A stretch of 64,000 nucleotides of DNA from Methanococcus maripaludis (GTDB lineage: Archaea > AGJL01 > Methanococci > Methanococcales > Methanococcaceae). The stretch lies in assembly GCF_013760955.1 (NCBI RefSeq), contig NZ_JACDUL010000001.1, positions 252,340 through 316,339 on the forward strand. The letters run 5' to 3'. Position numbers and translations under genes: made by a program. Numbering within the stretch: position 1 is the stretch's first letter; the number at the start of each line of letters is the position of its first letter. Shown in pieces: positions 7,825 to 17,303 of the stretch. Under the pieces are notes generated by a model. That model was given only the letters and a program-made list of their open reading frames with translations. It made no database searches and was not told the DNA's origin.

Positions 7825-8463
7825 ATGTACGACAAATTAAAAATCATAGAAAGGGCAATTCTGCTCAATCCCGAAAATATAAAAGTTTTTCGTGAAAAGC
7901 TCAAGATAACCCAGTCCAAACTTGCTGAAGAAAGTGGGGTCAGTCAATCTCACCTGAGTATGCTTGAAAAAGGAAAACGGGAAATTGGGGAAGCACATGC
8001 TGCCGCAATAACTCTTGGAATGCTTAAATGCAGTAATTTTTGGGATAAAGAGAATCCTGTTTTATATTTATTAGACGTACTTTCGCTGACTAAACTTGAA
8101 GGTGCTATTGTCGATTTTATCCAGGATTTAACGTCAAAAAACGATATCTTCTGTAAAAGATATATTGAAGGACATCCTGTGTATATAATAGATATAAAAT
8201 ATTTTACTGAAGAAATCAAAAAACGCCTCGGTGTTGTAGATATTAATGAAGTTGATTTTTTCAGGGGCAGAATGAATATCAGAGGATTGCACCTCGATAA
8301 AAAAACCGTACTAATCCAATTAGACTGTTCAGATATTCGAAGACTCGAACATAAGGTATCAAATGTATTGAATAACAAGACAATAATTCAGATATTCCCA
8401 AAAGAGGAAGTTCCCCCAATATATTCTATAAAAAAAGACTGCATGATTGTACACTGCTGGTGA
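7825..8463 (+). CDS. XRE-type HTH regulator preceding the eha operon
   Basis: A 212-residue protein with an N-terminal helix-turn-helix of the Cro/CI (XRE) type at about residues 20-70: REKLKITQSKLAEESGVSQ then HLSMLEKGKREIG. The remaining 140 residues have no motif I recognise and may bind a ligand or partner. The start at 7825 has GTGGTAAT upstream; an in-frame GTG at 7807 is less likely. Its stop lies 6 bp before ehaA, so it is probably the first gene of the hydrogenase transcript and a candidate eha regulator. That role is inferred from position only. Confidence 0.85.
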   Translation: MYDKLKIIERAILLNPENIKVFREKLKITQSKLAEESGVSQSHLSMLEKGKREIGEAHAAAITLGMLKCSNFWDKENPVLYLLDVLSLTKLEGAIVDFIQDLTSKNDIFCKRYIEGHPVYIIDIKYFTEEIKKRLGVVDINEVDFFRGRMNIRGLHLDKKTVLIQLDCSDIRRLEHKVSNVLNNKTIIQIFPKEEVPPIYSIKKDCMIVHCW

Positions 8464-8469
8464 TTTTTC

Positions 8470-8736
8470 ATGGTTTTATTAACTAACTACGCAGTAGCCC
8501 TTGTTTCTTCAGTTGTGATTGGAACAATTCTTGGAATGAAACTGTCATTTGATATGGATTCCTTTGAGGGGTCCGTACTATTTCCAACCCCATTTGTAGC
8601 ACTTGGTTTGACTGCGTTAATCGGCTACTTAATAACCCTAGACTTAGTTTCCAGTGCAATAATCGGAATTTTTGCGAGTGTTTTCTCAAAATTTGCAAAC
8701 AAAATATTCCCAGGTGTTACTAATGATATTAATTGA
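8470..8736 (+). CDS. ehaA: Energy-converting hydrogenase A subunit A
   Basis: An 88-residue hydrophobic protein with about three membrane helices and no catalytic motif. It is the first of twenty tightly packed genes whose order fits ehaA-ehaT of other methanogens. Eha is a membrane-bound [NiFe] hydrogenase that couples ion flow to reduction of low-potential ferredoxin by H2. The stop overlaps ehaB by 14 bp. Identification rests on position and hydrophobic profile. Confidence 0.82.
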   Translation: MVLLTNYAVALVSSVVIGTILGMKLSFDMDSFEGSVLFPTPFVALGLTALIGYLITLDLVSSAIIGIFASVFSKFANKIFPGVTNDIN

Positions 8737-9214
8737 AACTGGAAAGATATTGGCTGCGTTTGCAGTTTGCTGGTTAAATTTTGTTATTGTTGATACCTAC
8801 TTTGGACTTCCAAAAAAACCTGGAGTGCTTGGTGCCAAAGTAATCGGTGAAAAGATAGAAAATGTCGGTGGAAATATCAACGGTGGTTATTTCATGGGAA
8901 ATATTGTATGTTCCCCTGATGCATCGGCAGGAACATTGATGGCTTCGATATTCTACTACTTAATCGGATTCGAAGGCGGATTAATTGCTGCACTGTTCAT
9001 ATACATCGGAAACAGATTGTGTAATGATACAGGTTATGCAGGAACAATTGGGGCAATTACTGCTACAATATTGATTTACTTACTTAGCGGATTTATAAGC
9101 GCTGAATACTTTATTGCAGGAATGGTTCTCGCAATATTCTCAATTCAGGGCGTACATCACGGTGCTGCATCAAGACTTCTCGGCAGTATTGCACGAAAAA
9201 TGGGGAGGATATAA
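8723..9214 (+). CDS. ehaB: Energy-converting hydrogenase A subunit B
   Basis: A 163-residue integral membrane subunit. The N-terminal helix starts [17 protein letters not shown], a loop carries a glycine-rich [11 protein letters not shown] segment, and three to four further helices follow. The ATG at 8723, with AGGTG upstream, is inside ehaA; the longer frame from 8672 lies wholly within ehaA and is unlikely. Its stop overlaps the ehaC ATG (TAATG), a sign of translational coupling. Confidence 0.84.
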   Translation: MILIETGKILAAFAVCWLNFVIVDTYFGLPKKPGVLGAKVIGEKIENVGGNINGGYFMGNIVCSPDASAGTLMASIFYYLIGFEGGLIAALFIYIGNRLCNDTGYAGTIGAITATILIYLLSGFISAEYFIAGMVLAIFSIQGVHHGAASRLLGSIARKMGRI

Positions 9215-9483
9215 TGGAATCGTCTCTTGTAACATTTGTTATTGGAATTGTAGGGATAATTTCAGTTTTAAAAGTGTTTCTGACAAAAAGCAGAGCATTG
9301 AAACTCCCTATACTTTGCTGCATTAACTTCTGCATTGCCGCACTAATTGCACTCTACATAAAAAGTCCGATGGGTGCAATTGCCGCAGTTGTATACTTCA
9401 TATCATCAACAGTATCCAGTAATGCGATAGCCCATACGCTTGGAGAACTCAACAAAATGGATGAATTTGAGAAGAAAAGGTGA
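9214..9483 (+). CDS. ehaC: Energy-converting hydrogenase A subunit C
   Basis: An 89-residue small membrane protein with about three helices and a charged C-terminus (ELNKMDEFEKKR). No residues of known function are visible. It overlaps ehaB by one base, and its stop codon TGA lies inside the ribosome binding site of ehaD. Confidence 0.82.
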   Translation: MESSLVTFVIGIVGIISVLKVFLTKSRALKLPILCCINFCIAALIALYIKSPMGAIAAVVYFISSTVSSNAIAHTLGELNKMDEFEKKR

Positions 9484-9488
9484 TTGTG

Positions 9489-9767
9489 ATGGAAATTCTA
9501 CCTATCGTTGCTGCAGGGTGCTGTATTCTTGGAGGAATAGGTACCATCATTCATACGCACAATATTAACAAGATCATCATGTTTGCACTTCTTGAAAGCG
9601 GACTTATCGGATTAATTGCTTCATTTTACTATCTAGATGTTGCAATTATTTCCTCAGTGTTAGAACCAGTTGCTACACTGATTTTGCTTTTGGGTGTGTT
9701 AAAATATGAATTTATAATTAAAAATAAGAAAAAATACAGTACAGAAGTCCCTGTACTTACCAAATAG
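9489..9767 (+). CDS. ehaD: Energy-converting hydrogenase A subunit D
   Basis: A 92-residue membrane protein with three helices and a basic C-terminal tail. The arrangement is reminiscent of the small NuoK/MrpC-type antiporter subunits (for example the Glu in ALLESGLIGL, within a helix), but the similarity is weak by eye. The frame is open to 9480, but AGGTGAT precedes the ATG at 9489. Confidence 0.82.
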   Translation: MEILPIVAAGCCILGGIGTIIHTHNINKIIMFALLESGLIGLIASFYYLDVAIISSVLEPVATLILLLGVLKYEFIIKNKKKYSTEVPVLTK

Positions 9768-9775
9768 GTGATAAT

Positions 9776-10030
9776 ATGGATTTAGTTACCTTGGCAATGT
9801 ATGTGGGCTACTTCTTACTCATATTGGGTACAGTCGGTGCAGTTATTGGACCATTAACAAAAGATCCATTTAAAAGATTTTTAAACATCGAAGTTCCCTC
9901 AGTTGGCGTTTGTTTAATATTTCTAGCATATAACCAGACTCTTGCACTTATGACCTTCCTCGGGGTAAATGCTATCCTTACACTTGTACTCGTGAGAGCG
10001 ATCATCAAAAATGAGGAACTGGAGGAATAA
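9776..10030 (+). CDS. ehaE: Energy-converting hydrogenase A subunit E
   Basis: An 84-residue membrane protein with about three helices; [11 protein letters not shown] in the first loop resembles small MrpG-like subunits. GGTGATAAT lies before the ATG. It is part of the unbroken eha gene array, one base from ehaF. Confidence 0.82.
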   Translation: MDLVTLAMYVGYFLLILGTVGAVIGPLTKDPFKRFLNIEVPSVGVCLIFLAYNQTLALMTFLGVNAILTLVLVRAIIKNEELEE

Positions 10031-10031
10031 T

Positions 10032-10502
10032 ATGAAAAAGCTAAATGAAGCCTGGAATTATATTTCAAAACCCAGTGCAGTCTCCAGATTGTTTGCAGGA
10101 TTTATTTGTATAGTTTTATTCATCGGTATATTCTTACCTACAGAATTTACAAGCGACCAGCTATATCCAAAAGATGCAATACAAAATCAGGTTTTAAAAA
10201 CCCCTCTTGCACCATACGACAGAGGCGGAATTCCTTTAACCGAATCTGCAGATATAAAATCTCAGTATCCGGAATATCAGAGTATCAGGGGCCAAATTAC
10301 TGCTTATCTATCCCCTGTTGCTATTGCAATAAGTGAAAATACCATGTACTTTGGTACAACGATCGTTTCAACCCCTGGTGGAATACTGGACGAAATATTA
10401 TACTATACAAGAGGATTTGACACAGTTTTAGAGTCATTAACCTTGCTCCTCTCGTTCACAATATTTGGATGGCTATTCCTAAATAGGAATCGGGTGAAAT
10501 AA
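10032..10502 (+). CDS. ehaF: Energy-converting hydrogenase A subunit F
   Basis: A 156-residue membrane subunit with one helix near residues 20-38, a long extracytoplasmic stretch of about 85 residues, and a C-terminal helix. The fold resembles MrpB-like subunits in outline only. GGAGGAATA before the ATG at 10032 fixes the start; upstream residues from 10011 overlap ehaE. The stop overlaps the ehaG start (TAATG). Confidence 0.82.
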   Translation: MKKLNEAWNYISKPSAVSRLFAGFICIVLFIGIFLPTEFTSDQLYPKDAIQNQVLKTPLAPYDRGGIPLTESADIKSQYPEYQSIRGQITAYLSPVAIAISENTMYFGTTIVSTPGGILDEILYYTRGFDTVLESLTLLLSFTIFGWLFLNRNRVK

Positions 10503-11188
10503 TGGACTATGTAAGTTTATTATTCAGTAGAACCGTTACTGTCGGATTAATAGTTGGAATAATTTCGCTTTATTCTATTTCTCGCCAAAAAACAGATCTT
10601 AACATGATTTTGTTAACTGACCTTGTAGAATATGGAATGCTCGTAATTATTGCAGCAATTGGTTCAGACCTTGCAGAAGCACTTATCCTTCCAGGATTGG
10701 TTGTAGGTATGGCCGAATTATTGGCAGTTGCAGAAATATTTGTTTCAAGAAATGACTTAAGAAAACAGGGTCAAAAGAAAAAATCAAAACTCTTAGAAGA
10801 GTTTACAGTTAAAGAAATTCCAGACATGGACATAAACTTTAGTAAAATGGAAGTGCTATATACAGCTCCAAAATTCTTCGCATTTGTTCTCGTTGTTTAC
10901 GGTGCAATATTGAGTGGATTTACAGGTGGGGCCGTTATGGCGAGCGGTCTTTTGTTTTACGTGCTGGCAAAAAGAGTACTTGGTCAGAAAATACTTCCAG
11001 AAGATTTAAAAGTATCTTGGGAAGGAATTTCAGCATTTTCAGGAATTGCATGGGCAGTTTGGATACTCGGGTTTATTGGATTTTTCTTATTCCCTTCAAA
11101 ATGGCCATATTTCCTAATTATAGCCGGATTTGGACTTGCAATAAAAGTGGGCTCTAAACTCGGACTAATTGGAGAGTTGTTCGAATAA
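10502..11188 (+). CDS. ehaG: Energy-converting hydrogenase A subunit G
   Basis: A 228-residue membrane subunit with six to seven predicted helices interrupted by a charged cytoplasmic loop (about residues 80-115, RKQGQKKKSKLLEE). No catalytic motif is visible. It is translationally coupled to ehaF by a one-base overlap. Confidence 0.82.
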   Translation: MDYVSLLFSRTVTVGLIVGIISLYSISRQKTDLNMILLTDLVEYGMLVIIAAIGSDLAEALILPGLVVGMAELLAVAEIFVSRNDLRKQGQKKKSKLLEEFTVKEIPDMDINFSKMEVLYTAPKFFAFVLVVYGAILSGFTGGAVMASGLLFYVLAKRVLGQKILPEDLKVSWEGISAFSGIAWAVWILGFIGFFLFPSKWPYFLIIAGFGLAIKVGSKLGLIGELFE

Positions 11189-11209
11189 ATTCGACCAAAG
11201 GTGATTAAT

Positions 11210-11872
11210 ATGCTCGTTGAATATATCGCAGGAAACTTTCACGGAATAATTCCTTTGGGAGATATTGTATTCTACCTAACAGACTTCTCGCTTATAGCAT
11301 TCATTATAGCAATGCTTTTCACTGCTATAGTATACGTTACAAAACCTGAAAAACAGCTGGAAGCTCAGGTACATGAATTTGGTGACAAATTTAATTACGT
11401 GACAGTTGAAGAACTTAAAATAAGGAGATTCATGTCAATTGTCTGTGGTATTGCCACTGCATTTTCAATGCTAACTGGTGACCTCTTCGACTTTGCATTA
11501 TTCCTTGCAGTAATAGGTATTACAAACATCGGAATTGTTTCAGCAGTTAAAAAAGAATGGGTCTTGAATGCAGCATTCCATTACGGAATTATCGCAATAA
11601 TTTCGTCACTTCCATTATTTGGTGCTGCTGCACTGATTTTGGGAAAAACAGGAACTCTTTCAATATTTGAACTTGCGAAAAACGGTCATGAATTATTCTA
11701 TCAAAAACTACTCTACGCAGTTGGAATGATTGGAGAAACTGGTGTTGCACCGTTTTATGCAGCAAAAGCGGAAATGTTCAGGGCTCCAGGGGCACCTTAC
11801 ATTCTGATGATACACCTTTCATCCCTTTTGGTTATCGTAAGAACCGTAGAAATTCTGCTTACAATATCTTAA
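11210..11872 (+). CDS. ehaH: Energy-converting hydrogenase A subunit H
   Basis: A 220-residue polytopic membrane protein. The second half includes KTGTLSIFELAKNG, a glycine-rich GMIGETGVAPFYAAKAEMF stretch and a final helix, recalling the core of NuoL/M/N-type ion-pumping subunits, though much shorter. The start at 11210 follows GGTGAT; the frame's GTG at 11201 is part of that ribosome site. An antiporter-like role is inferred from the motif resemblance. Confidence 0.82.
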   Translation: MLVEYIAGNFHGIIPLGDIVFYLTDFSLIAFIIAMLFTAIVYVTKPEKQLEAQVHEFGDKFNYVTVEELKIRRFMSIVCGIATAFSMLTGDLFDFALFLAVIGITNIGIVSAVKKEWVLNAAFHYGIIAIISSLPLFGAAALILGKTGTLSIFELAKNGHELFYQKLLYAVGMIGETGVAPFYAAKAEMFRAPGAPYILMIHLSSLLVIVRTVEILLTIS

Positions 11873-11881
11873 GGTGAAAAA

Positions 11882-12091
11882 ATGAGTCCAGAAACGAAAA
11901 GTGGGTTTATAGCACTTATAATTGGAATCTTGGGATATATCGGAACGCTTTACCTGAATTCCCAGAATGAAATGGTAACGTATTTGCTAACGGCAGTATT
12001 TACGCCATTTTTAATTTTTGGTATTGCAATGTTCCTTAATCCAAAATCAAGAAGAGAAAAAATAGGCCAAATTCCGTTCAGAGGGTGGTAA
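11882..12091 (+). CDS. ehaI: Energy-converting hydrogenase A subunit I
   Basis: A 69-residue protein with two membrane helices and a basic C-terminus (NPKSRREKIGQ). AAGGTGAAAAA precedes the ATG. It is the smallest gene of the operon and has no recognisable motif. Confidence 0.8.
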   Translation: MSPETKSGFIALIIGILGYIGTLYLNSQNEMVTYLLTAVFTPFLIFGIAMFLNPKSRREKIGQIPFRGW

Positions 12092-12092
12092 T

Positions 12093-12971
12093 TTGAGCGC
12101 AGCAGTTAGTATGTTTAACGGACTTATGTATGCATTTTATGCCTTTTTAGTTGGCGGAATTTTACTTGGTTTGCATAGAAAAATTATGGCTAGGATCCAA
12201 TGTCGACCAGGACCCCCAATTATCCAGTATTTAATACATACATTCAAATTTTACTTTAAAGAACTAACGTTCCCAATTTCAGCAGGAAATCCATTGTACG
12301 TATTTGTAGCTTTAATGGATATTATGGTCTGGATGAGTGCACTATCGATTGCAGTTGTCTTTGAATCGTCATTGTTGATATTAATCGGACTCTACATCAT
12401 GCAAAAGATTGTTGAACACGGTTGTGGACTGAGTAGCGGATCCCCATATGGAAAAGTTGGTGGTGTTAGAAGTGTTTTCTCAGCTGCTGCAGAAGTTCCG
12501 CTCTTTGCTGCTGCTGGAATAGTCTATACTGTAACCGATTCGTTGATGATTGGAGATATTATCAACTATCAGGCCATAAACGGGCCATTATTGTTCCAAC
12601 TTCCAATATGTGCTTTTGCGGTGTTTGTACTGGTTCTTTCAAAAGCTCCTTTCAGCCCATTTGCGATAGTAAAAGGAAAAGATATCGTAAGCGGATACAT
12701 TACCGAACACTACGGGCCCCTTGAAGCAATTATCATGATTGGAGATGCGATGGCATGGTTTGTATTACTATGGCTATTTATGGCATTATTTTTGGGTCCT
12801 TTGGTCATTGCAAGTCCAGTTTTGACATTGCTTGGAATGTTTGTATTAACAGTTGTTATTTCATTCATCTGCGCTTTGACCCCATTGCTTGCTCCAAATC
12901 ATTCAGTAATGCTTCAAATTACCATTGCGTCACTTACGCTAATTGATCTGGCTTACAGAATCATCCACTAG
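12093..12971 (+). CDS. ehaJ: Energy-converting hydrogenase A subunit J (NuoH-like)
   Basis: A 292-residue membrane subunit related to NuoH/HyfC, which anchors the hydrogenase module and forms part of the ion path. RIQCRPGPP near residue 35 is the typical family motif, as are AEVPLFAAA and APFSPFAIVKGKDIVSGYITEHYGP. About eight helices are expected. Translation appears to start at TTG (12093) after GGGTGGTAAT; the next Met is only six codons on. Confident family call. Confidence 0.9.
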   Translation: MSAAVSMFNGLMYAFYAFLVGGILLGLHRKIMARIQCRPGPPIIQYLIHTFKFYFKELTFPISAGNPLYVFVALMDIMVWMSALSIAVVFESSLLILIGLYIMQKIVEHGCGLSSGSPYGKVGGVRSVFSAAAEVPLFAAAGIVYTVTDSLMIGDIINYQAINGPLLFQLPICAFAVFVLVLSKAPFSPFAIVKGKDIVSGYITEHYGPLEAIIMIGDAMAWFVLLWLFMALFLGPLVIASPVLTLLGMFVLTVVISFICALTPLLAPNHSVMLQITIASLTLIDLAYRIIH

Positions 12972-12979
12972 GTGTTATC

Positions 12980-13231
12980 ATGAAACAGTACATCCAATTA
13001 CTTTCAATTGCAGGATTTGTGGTTTTGGGAATGATAGTGCTCATTAACATAATACAATACCCCATAACTCCAATTTTGGGTCTTTTCGTAGTCCTTCTCA
13101 TAGGAATCTTAGTATTACTTATTCAAAATAAAAAAATAACCCATTTAATAGAAACTACAGAGCATTTAATGATGCTAGCTGTATTAATTGCGTTTATCTA
13201 CTTAGGATATTTCGCATTTATCGCAGGGTGA
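12980..13231 (+). CDS. ehaK: Energy-converting hydrogenase A subunit K
   Basis: An 83-residue protein with three membrane helices and a short charged loop (QNKKITHLIETTEH). AGGTGTTATC lies before the ATG, and its TGA stop is embedded in the ribosome site of ehaL. Confidence 0.8.
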   Translation: MKQYIQLLSIAGFVVLGMIVLINIIQYPITPILGLFVVLLIGILVLLIQNKKITHLIETTEHLMMLAVLIAFIYLGYFAFIAG

Positions 13232-13235
13232 TTTT

Positions 13236-13535
13236 ATGAACGAAGTTCCATTCATGCTACTTTATTGTGCAATTACATTTGTTGTCGGATCGGCCCTTGG
13301 ATTGTCTTACAGCTACAAAAAATATGGAAAACCATACGTAGAAAAAACCCTCGACGGTGTTGCACTTATTTTAGCAGTTATTGGAGGGCTTGCATTTACA
13401 GTAAATGCACCCATATCGGCACTCTTCCTTGCATTTCCTCTTGGAATGAGGCCGGGATATGGGCATTCTGAATTCTGTCTTGGACTACTAATTGCACTTA
13501 TTGGCTACATTTTACTAACGATTGGGCTAATCTAG
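13236..13535 (+). CDS. ehaL: Energy-converting hydrogenase A subunit L
   Basis: A 99-residue membrane protein with three helices; the loop FPLGMRPGYGHSE is conserved-looking and may face the complex interior. GGGTGATTTT precedes the start. It is the last purely membrane gene before the soluble part of the operon. Confidence 0.8.
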   Translation: MNEVPFMLLYCAITFVVGSALGLSYSYKKYGKPYVEKTLDGVALILAVIGGLAFTVNAPISALFLAFPLGMRPGYGHSEFCLGLLIALIGYILLTIGLI

Positions 13536-13550
13536 CAAAAAGGTGAAAAT

Positions 13551-13961
13551 ATGCTAGAAGAAATTGATAAAAATTACGAAAATTCAAGTTTAGAACAAAA
13601 ATACAACATAATAAAGGGTAATCGTTATATCATGGAAGAAGCGATTGTTCCAATTTCAAAAGCTCTCAAAATGTCAATGGAAGAAGTTGTCGATGTATTT
13701 GTAAAGACTTGTGATGGAGTAGCACTTTATGAATCTCACGCATACGTTGAACAGGCTAAAATGGGATGTCTTGGAAGAAAGGTAGATATTGATTTAGGTT
13801 TATGCTGGATAGCGGACTTTTTCGGATTGATATCGAAACAAGATGCCGATTTGATAAGAAAAAGGGTTGTTGAAGATACAATTATTAGAAAAAGGCCATA
13901 CAAAGAAGCGCTTGAAGAAGGCCGTGCACTTACAGTCAAAATCCTGAAAGGCGAGGAATAG
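13551..13961 (+). CDS. ehaM: Energy-converting hydrogenase A subunit M (DUF1959-like)
   Basis: A 136-residue, soluble, largely helical protein without cysteine clusters (two scattered Cys). It sits between the membrane genes and the small hydrogenase subunit and matches the DUF1959 type found at this place in eha operons. Role unknown, perhaps assembly or structure. AAGGTGAAAAT before the ATG. Confidence 0.82.
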   Translation: MLEEIDKNYENSSLEQKYNIIKGNRYIMEEAIVPISKALKMSMEEVVDVFVKTCDGVALYESHAYVEQAKMGCLGRKVDIDLGLCWIADFFGLISKQDADLIRKRVVEDTIIRKRPYKEALEEGRALTVKILKGEE

Positions 13962-13982
13962 ATTAAGTTGGAGATGATCTCG

Positions 13983-14453
13983 ATGATTAAAGATTTTGTA
14001 AGAAAACGATCAATTAACGTCTGTCTGGTGAATACCGGCGGTTGCAATGGTTGTGATATCGAAGTAGTATCTTGCCTTGCCCCAAAATATGATATCGAAC
14101 AGTACGGAATTTATGTACACAACAATCCAAGAGAAGCTGATGTTTTAGTTGTAACGGGCCCTGTAACTGGAGCTTGGGAAAAAAGACTTCTTGAAATTTA
14201 CGAAAAGACCCCAGAACCGAAAATAGTTATCGCGGTTGGTGCATGCGCACTTAGTGGCGGAATATTTAAAGAAGGGCATATTCACGGGCCTGTTGACAGT
14301 GTAATTCCAGTTGATGCAAAACTTCCAGGATGCCCTCCAAGGCCCTCAGAAATAATTTCTGCAGTAGTCGCAATTGCCCCAGATGCACTTGCTGCCAAAG
14401 AAAAATTGCTTAATCAAAAATTAAAAGAAGAAAAAAATAAAGCTAAAGTATAA
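13983..14453 (+). CDS. ehaN: Energy-converting hydrogenase A small subunit
   Basis: A 156-residue [NiFe]-hydrogenase small subunit of the NuoB/EchC type that holds the proximal [4Fe-4S] cluster. Its four ligands are C21 and C24 (GGCNGC), C88 (GACALSGG) and C117 (LPGCPPRP), numbered from 13983. Starts at TTG 13968 and ATG 13974 are also in frame; GGAGATGAT 4 nt before 13983 favours the latter. The C-terminal 25 residues are a charged tail. It pairs with EhaO encoded next. Confidence 0.92.
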   Translation: MIKDFVRKRSINVCLVNTGGCNGCDIEVVSCLAPKYDIEQYGIYVHNNPREADVLVVTGPVTGAWEKRLLEIYEKTPEPKIVIAVGACALSGGIFKEGHIHGPVDSVIPVDAKLPGCPPRPSEIISAVVAIAPDALAAKEKLLNQKLKEEKNKAKV

Positions 14454-14467
14454 TTTGAGATGATAGT

Positions 14468-15595
14468 ATGAATGTAGTACCGATTGGACCCATTCACCCG
14501 ATATTGAAAGAACCTTTGCGAATAAAACTCCTCGTTGAAGGAGAAAACGTAAAAGGTGCTGAAATAGACATGGGTTACGTTCACAGGGGTATTGAACGGA
14601 TTATGGAAGGAAAACATTATTTAAAATGCATACACCTTTCAGAAAGAGTTTGTGGAATTTGTTCGTACATTCACACCCAATCCTTTGCGGAATGTATCGA
14701 AAATATGTGTAAAATTGAAGTTCCAGATAAAGCAAAATATTTAAGAGTAATTACCTGTGAACTTGAGAGAATTCACAGCCACTTAATTGCAGCAGCAGTT
14801 TACAACCTTACAATCGAGCATGAAACTATGGGAATATGGCTGTTAAATGTAAGGGAAACTGCCATGGATTTACTCGAATTAATTACTGGAAACAGAGTAA
14901 ACATGGGTTTTAACGTTGTTGGTGGAGTGAGACTCGATTTAAACAAAGAAATTTTAGATACAATTCACAAAAAAATTGATGAATTTGAAGAAGATGTGAA
15001 AAACATTATTGAAGCATTCGAAACTGGGCCTTTGATTGCAATGAGAAGTAAACATATTGGAAAAATCGGGTACAAGGAAATCATGAAAACACGTGCAGCA
15101 GGGCCTGTTGCAAGAGCTTCAGGAATTCCCGAAAGTGACTGGAGAATAAGACATGAAACTTACCAAGCATTGAATTTCAAGCCAGATTGGAGAGATGAAG
15201 GCGACAACTACGCAAGAATGATGGTAAGGCATGACGAAGTGCTAACGAGTGTTGAACTTATAAGGCGGGCCCTTGAACAGTATACAGAATGTTCGGGAAT
15301 CGTCAGAAATAAAGCTGAAATTAGGGCAACTGAAGGAGAATGGTATAATGAAGCCCATAGAGGCGAAGTTTACTATAAAATTGCAATTACTGATGGCGGA
15401 CTCATAAAAAGAATTATTATTCGAACTCCAACAGTAATGAACCTTGAAGCCTATAAATACATGATAAAAGACTGTCCAACAATTGCAGATGCAGTTGCCA
15501 CATACACCTCAATAGACCCTTGTGTGTCATGCACAGAACGAACTATCCAATTAAAAGACTTAAATAACGGAAAATTGAGCGACTACAAATTCTAA
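14468..15595 (+). CDS. ehaO: Energy-converting hydrogenase A large subunit
   Basis: A 375-residue catalytic [NiFe] subunit. The N-terminal pair C62-x2-C65 (RVCGIC) and the C-terminal pair C352-x2-C355 (DPCVSCTER) supply all four Ni ligands, so this is an active hydrogenase rather than a NuoD-like relic. The protein ends 20 residues after the last Cys with no long processed tail, as in the energy-converting group. The HxxR region ERIHSHL is intact. GAGATGATAGT precedes the ATG. Confidence 0.94.
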   Translation: MNVVPIGPIHPILKEPLRIKLLVEGENVKGAEIDMGYVHRGIERIMEGKHYLKCIHLSERVCGICSYIHTQSFAECIENMCKIEVPDKAKYLRVITCELERIHSHLIAAAVYNLTIEHETMGIWLLNVRETAMDLLELITGNRVNMGFNVVGGVRLDLNKEILDTIHKKIDEFEEDVKNIIEAFETGPLIAMRSKHIGKIGYKEIMKTRAAGPVARASGIPESDWRIRHETYQALNFKPDWRDEGDNYARMMVRHDEVLTSVELIRRALEQYTECSGIVRNKAEIRATEGEWYNEAHRGEVYYKIAITDGGLIKRIIIRTPTVMNLEAYKYMIKDCPTIADAVATYTSIDPCVSCTERTIQLKDLNNGKLSDYKF

Positions 15596-15623
15596 TAAAT
15601 AAACCTGATTGCAGGTGGTATTC

Positions 15624-16805
15624 ATGTCATCATCTATTTGGTATCTTTACGAGTTCGTAAGAAAAAAATGGTTTATGAGATTTACAAACGCCAAATCTGA
15701 AAAGGGAAGTTTTATCCCACCGGAAAGATTTAGAAGAATTCCGGTAATTTTTGATTTGCCTGAAAAATGTATAAGTTGCAGTGCGTGTGCAGAATCCTGC
15801 CCATCTGATGCGATTAAAATGGAATATAACGAAGAATTTAAAAAAAATATGCCCGTATTTGATGCAGGTTCCTGTATAAACTGCGGAAACTGTGTTGAAT
15901 CATGTCCTACAAATGTTTTAGAAATGGGAACCCTTCGAAAAGAAGCTTCTGAACTTTTATGGAATGTTCCAAAACTCGTCAATCTTTTAATTGATGAAGA
16001 AATCTGCGTAAGTTGTGGTTCATGTGAAAATGCATGCCCTGTTAATGCAATTTCACACAATAATAATGGACTCTATGAAATAGACGTTAATCTTTGCGTA
16101 AGCTGTAAAAACTGTGTTGAAGCCTGTCCCGTCGAAAATGCAATAGTTACTTATGATGAACCAAAACTTTCAGAACAGATTGAAATTGCACAAAACATCA
16201 AATTTAATATGGAAAGACTTGGAAGTGACTTTGAAGAAGATAGGGATGTAATTTCAGAAATTCCGAGAATTGTCCCAAGTCTTTGCATTGGTTGTGGAAA
16301 TTGTGTTGATGTGTGTCCAGGTTCAATCGATCTTGAAAGATTAGAAGTCACATCCTGTGTAAAATCTGGAAAATGCCTTGAAGTATGTCCCACAACTGCA
16401 ATAAGAATTGGAATTCCTAAAAAAATTACTAAAAGAACTGCTGAATGCTACATTGTCGATGAAGAAAAATGTATCGGATGCAGAATTTGTTACAGAGCAT
16501 GTAATGTTCCTGAAGCGATATTAATATCTAAAGAAACTAATTTACCATACATTAATCCAGAATACTGTGTAAGATGCGGGCTCTGTCAGAATGCATGCCC
16601 TGTTGATGCGATAGATTATCTTAAAACCGAAATATCCGAAAATTTGTATTCTGAAAGAAAAGTAAGAGATGAATTTCAAAATATCTTGCATAACGACCTT
16701 GAAGAATTCACCAAAAATTACGTATTATTGAAAGAAGAAATCAAAACTCTCGGAAGGCAGTCAGTTTTAGATGAAAATATTGGTGAAAAGGGGAAGGATG
16801 ATTGA
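15624..16805 (+). CDS. ehaP: Polyferredoxin of the Eha complex
   Basis: A 393-residue protein with eight ferredoxin-like cysteine motifs, probably wiring electrons between EhaN and soluble ferredoxin. Seven keep C-x2-C-x2-C-x3-C; the sixth reads CVKSGKCLEVCP, with Ser in place of the second Cys, so that cluster may be [3Fe-4S] or absent. The N-terminal 50 residues are basic and aromatic and lack cysteines. AGGTGGT before 15624 sets the start; an in-frame TTG at 15609 is unlikely. The symbol follows gene order. Confidence 0.87.
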   Translation: MSSSIWYLYEFVRKKWFMRFTNAKSEKGSFIPPERFRRIPVIFDLPEKCISCSACAESCPSDAIKMEYNEEFKKNMPVFDAGSCINCGNCVESCPTNVLEMGTLRKEASELLWNVPKLVNLLIDEEICVSCGSCENACPVNAISHNNNGLYEIDVNLCVSCKNCVEACPVENAIVTYDEPKLSEQIEIAQNIKFNMERLGSDFEEDRDVISEIPRIVPSLCIGCGNCVDVCPGSIDLERLEVTSCVKSGKCLEVCPTTAIRIGIPKKITKRTAECYIVDEEKCIGCRICYRACNVPEAILISKETNLPYINPEYCVRCGLCQNACPVDAIDYLKTEISENLYSERKVRDEFQNILHNDLEEFTKNYVLLKEEIKTLGRQSVLDENIGEKGKDD

Positions 16806-16806
16806 T

Positions 16807-17283
16807 ATGGTATCGGAAATTCTTAAAAAATATTTTGGTGAATTAGATATACAATTCGAACTCGATCGCCAGTACATCAATAATAAAATCGAAATAAATC
16901 CTGAAATTTGCATTTTGTGCGATAGATGCCTTGAAATATGTCCTGTAAATGCAATCAGCTCAACTTTTCCAGAAGTTCCGTATATTGATGATAAATGTGT
17001 TTACTGCAACACCTGCGTAGAAACTTGCCCTGTTGATGCGATAAAAATTACTAAAACAAGGGTAAAAGTAGAAAATGGAAATTTAATAATTGAAAATCGA
17101 TTAAAAAGTGAAAATTTAGAATACAATCGACAGAAATGTGTAATGTGTTTAGTTTGTTCCAAAAACTGCCCATTTGGTGCAATATCTGAATCGGATGATA
17201 AAATTTCTTTCGATATGGAAAAATGCGTGCTCTGTGGGCATTGTGAAAAAATATGTCCTGCAAAAGCGATTAAACTTGAATAA
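16807..17283 (+). CDS. ehaQ: Second polyferredoxin of the eha operon
   Basis: A 158-residue protein with four complete C-x2-C-x2-C-x3-CP motifs, paired as two-cluster ferredoxin modules separated by a hydrophilic strand (about residues 82-105). The start is uncertain: ATG at 16798 overlaps the ehaP stop, while ATG at 16807 has GGATGAT at a better distance. It probably extends the electron chain. Symbol by position in the operon. Confidence 0.84.
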   Translation: MVSEILKKYFGELDIQFELDRQYINNKIEINPEICILCDRCLEICPVNAISSTFPEVPYIDDKCVYCNTCVETCPVDAIKITKTRVKVENGNLIIENRLKSENLEYNRQKCVMCLVCSKNCPFGAISESDDKISFDMEKCVLCGHCEKICPAKAIKLE

Positions 17284-17303
17284 TACCTAAAAAGGTGTTT
17301 TAG

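Noticed and set aside
14468-15595. Possible inactive NuoD-like subunit
   Set aside because: Both CxxC pairs for nickel are intact, so it is a hydrogenase large subunit.
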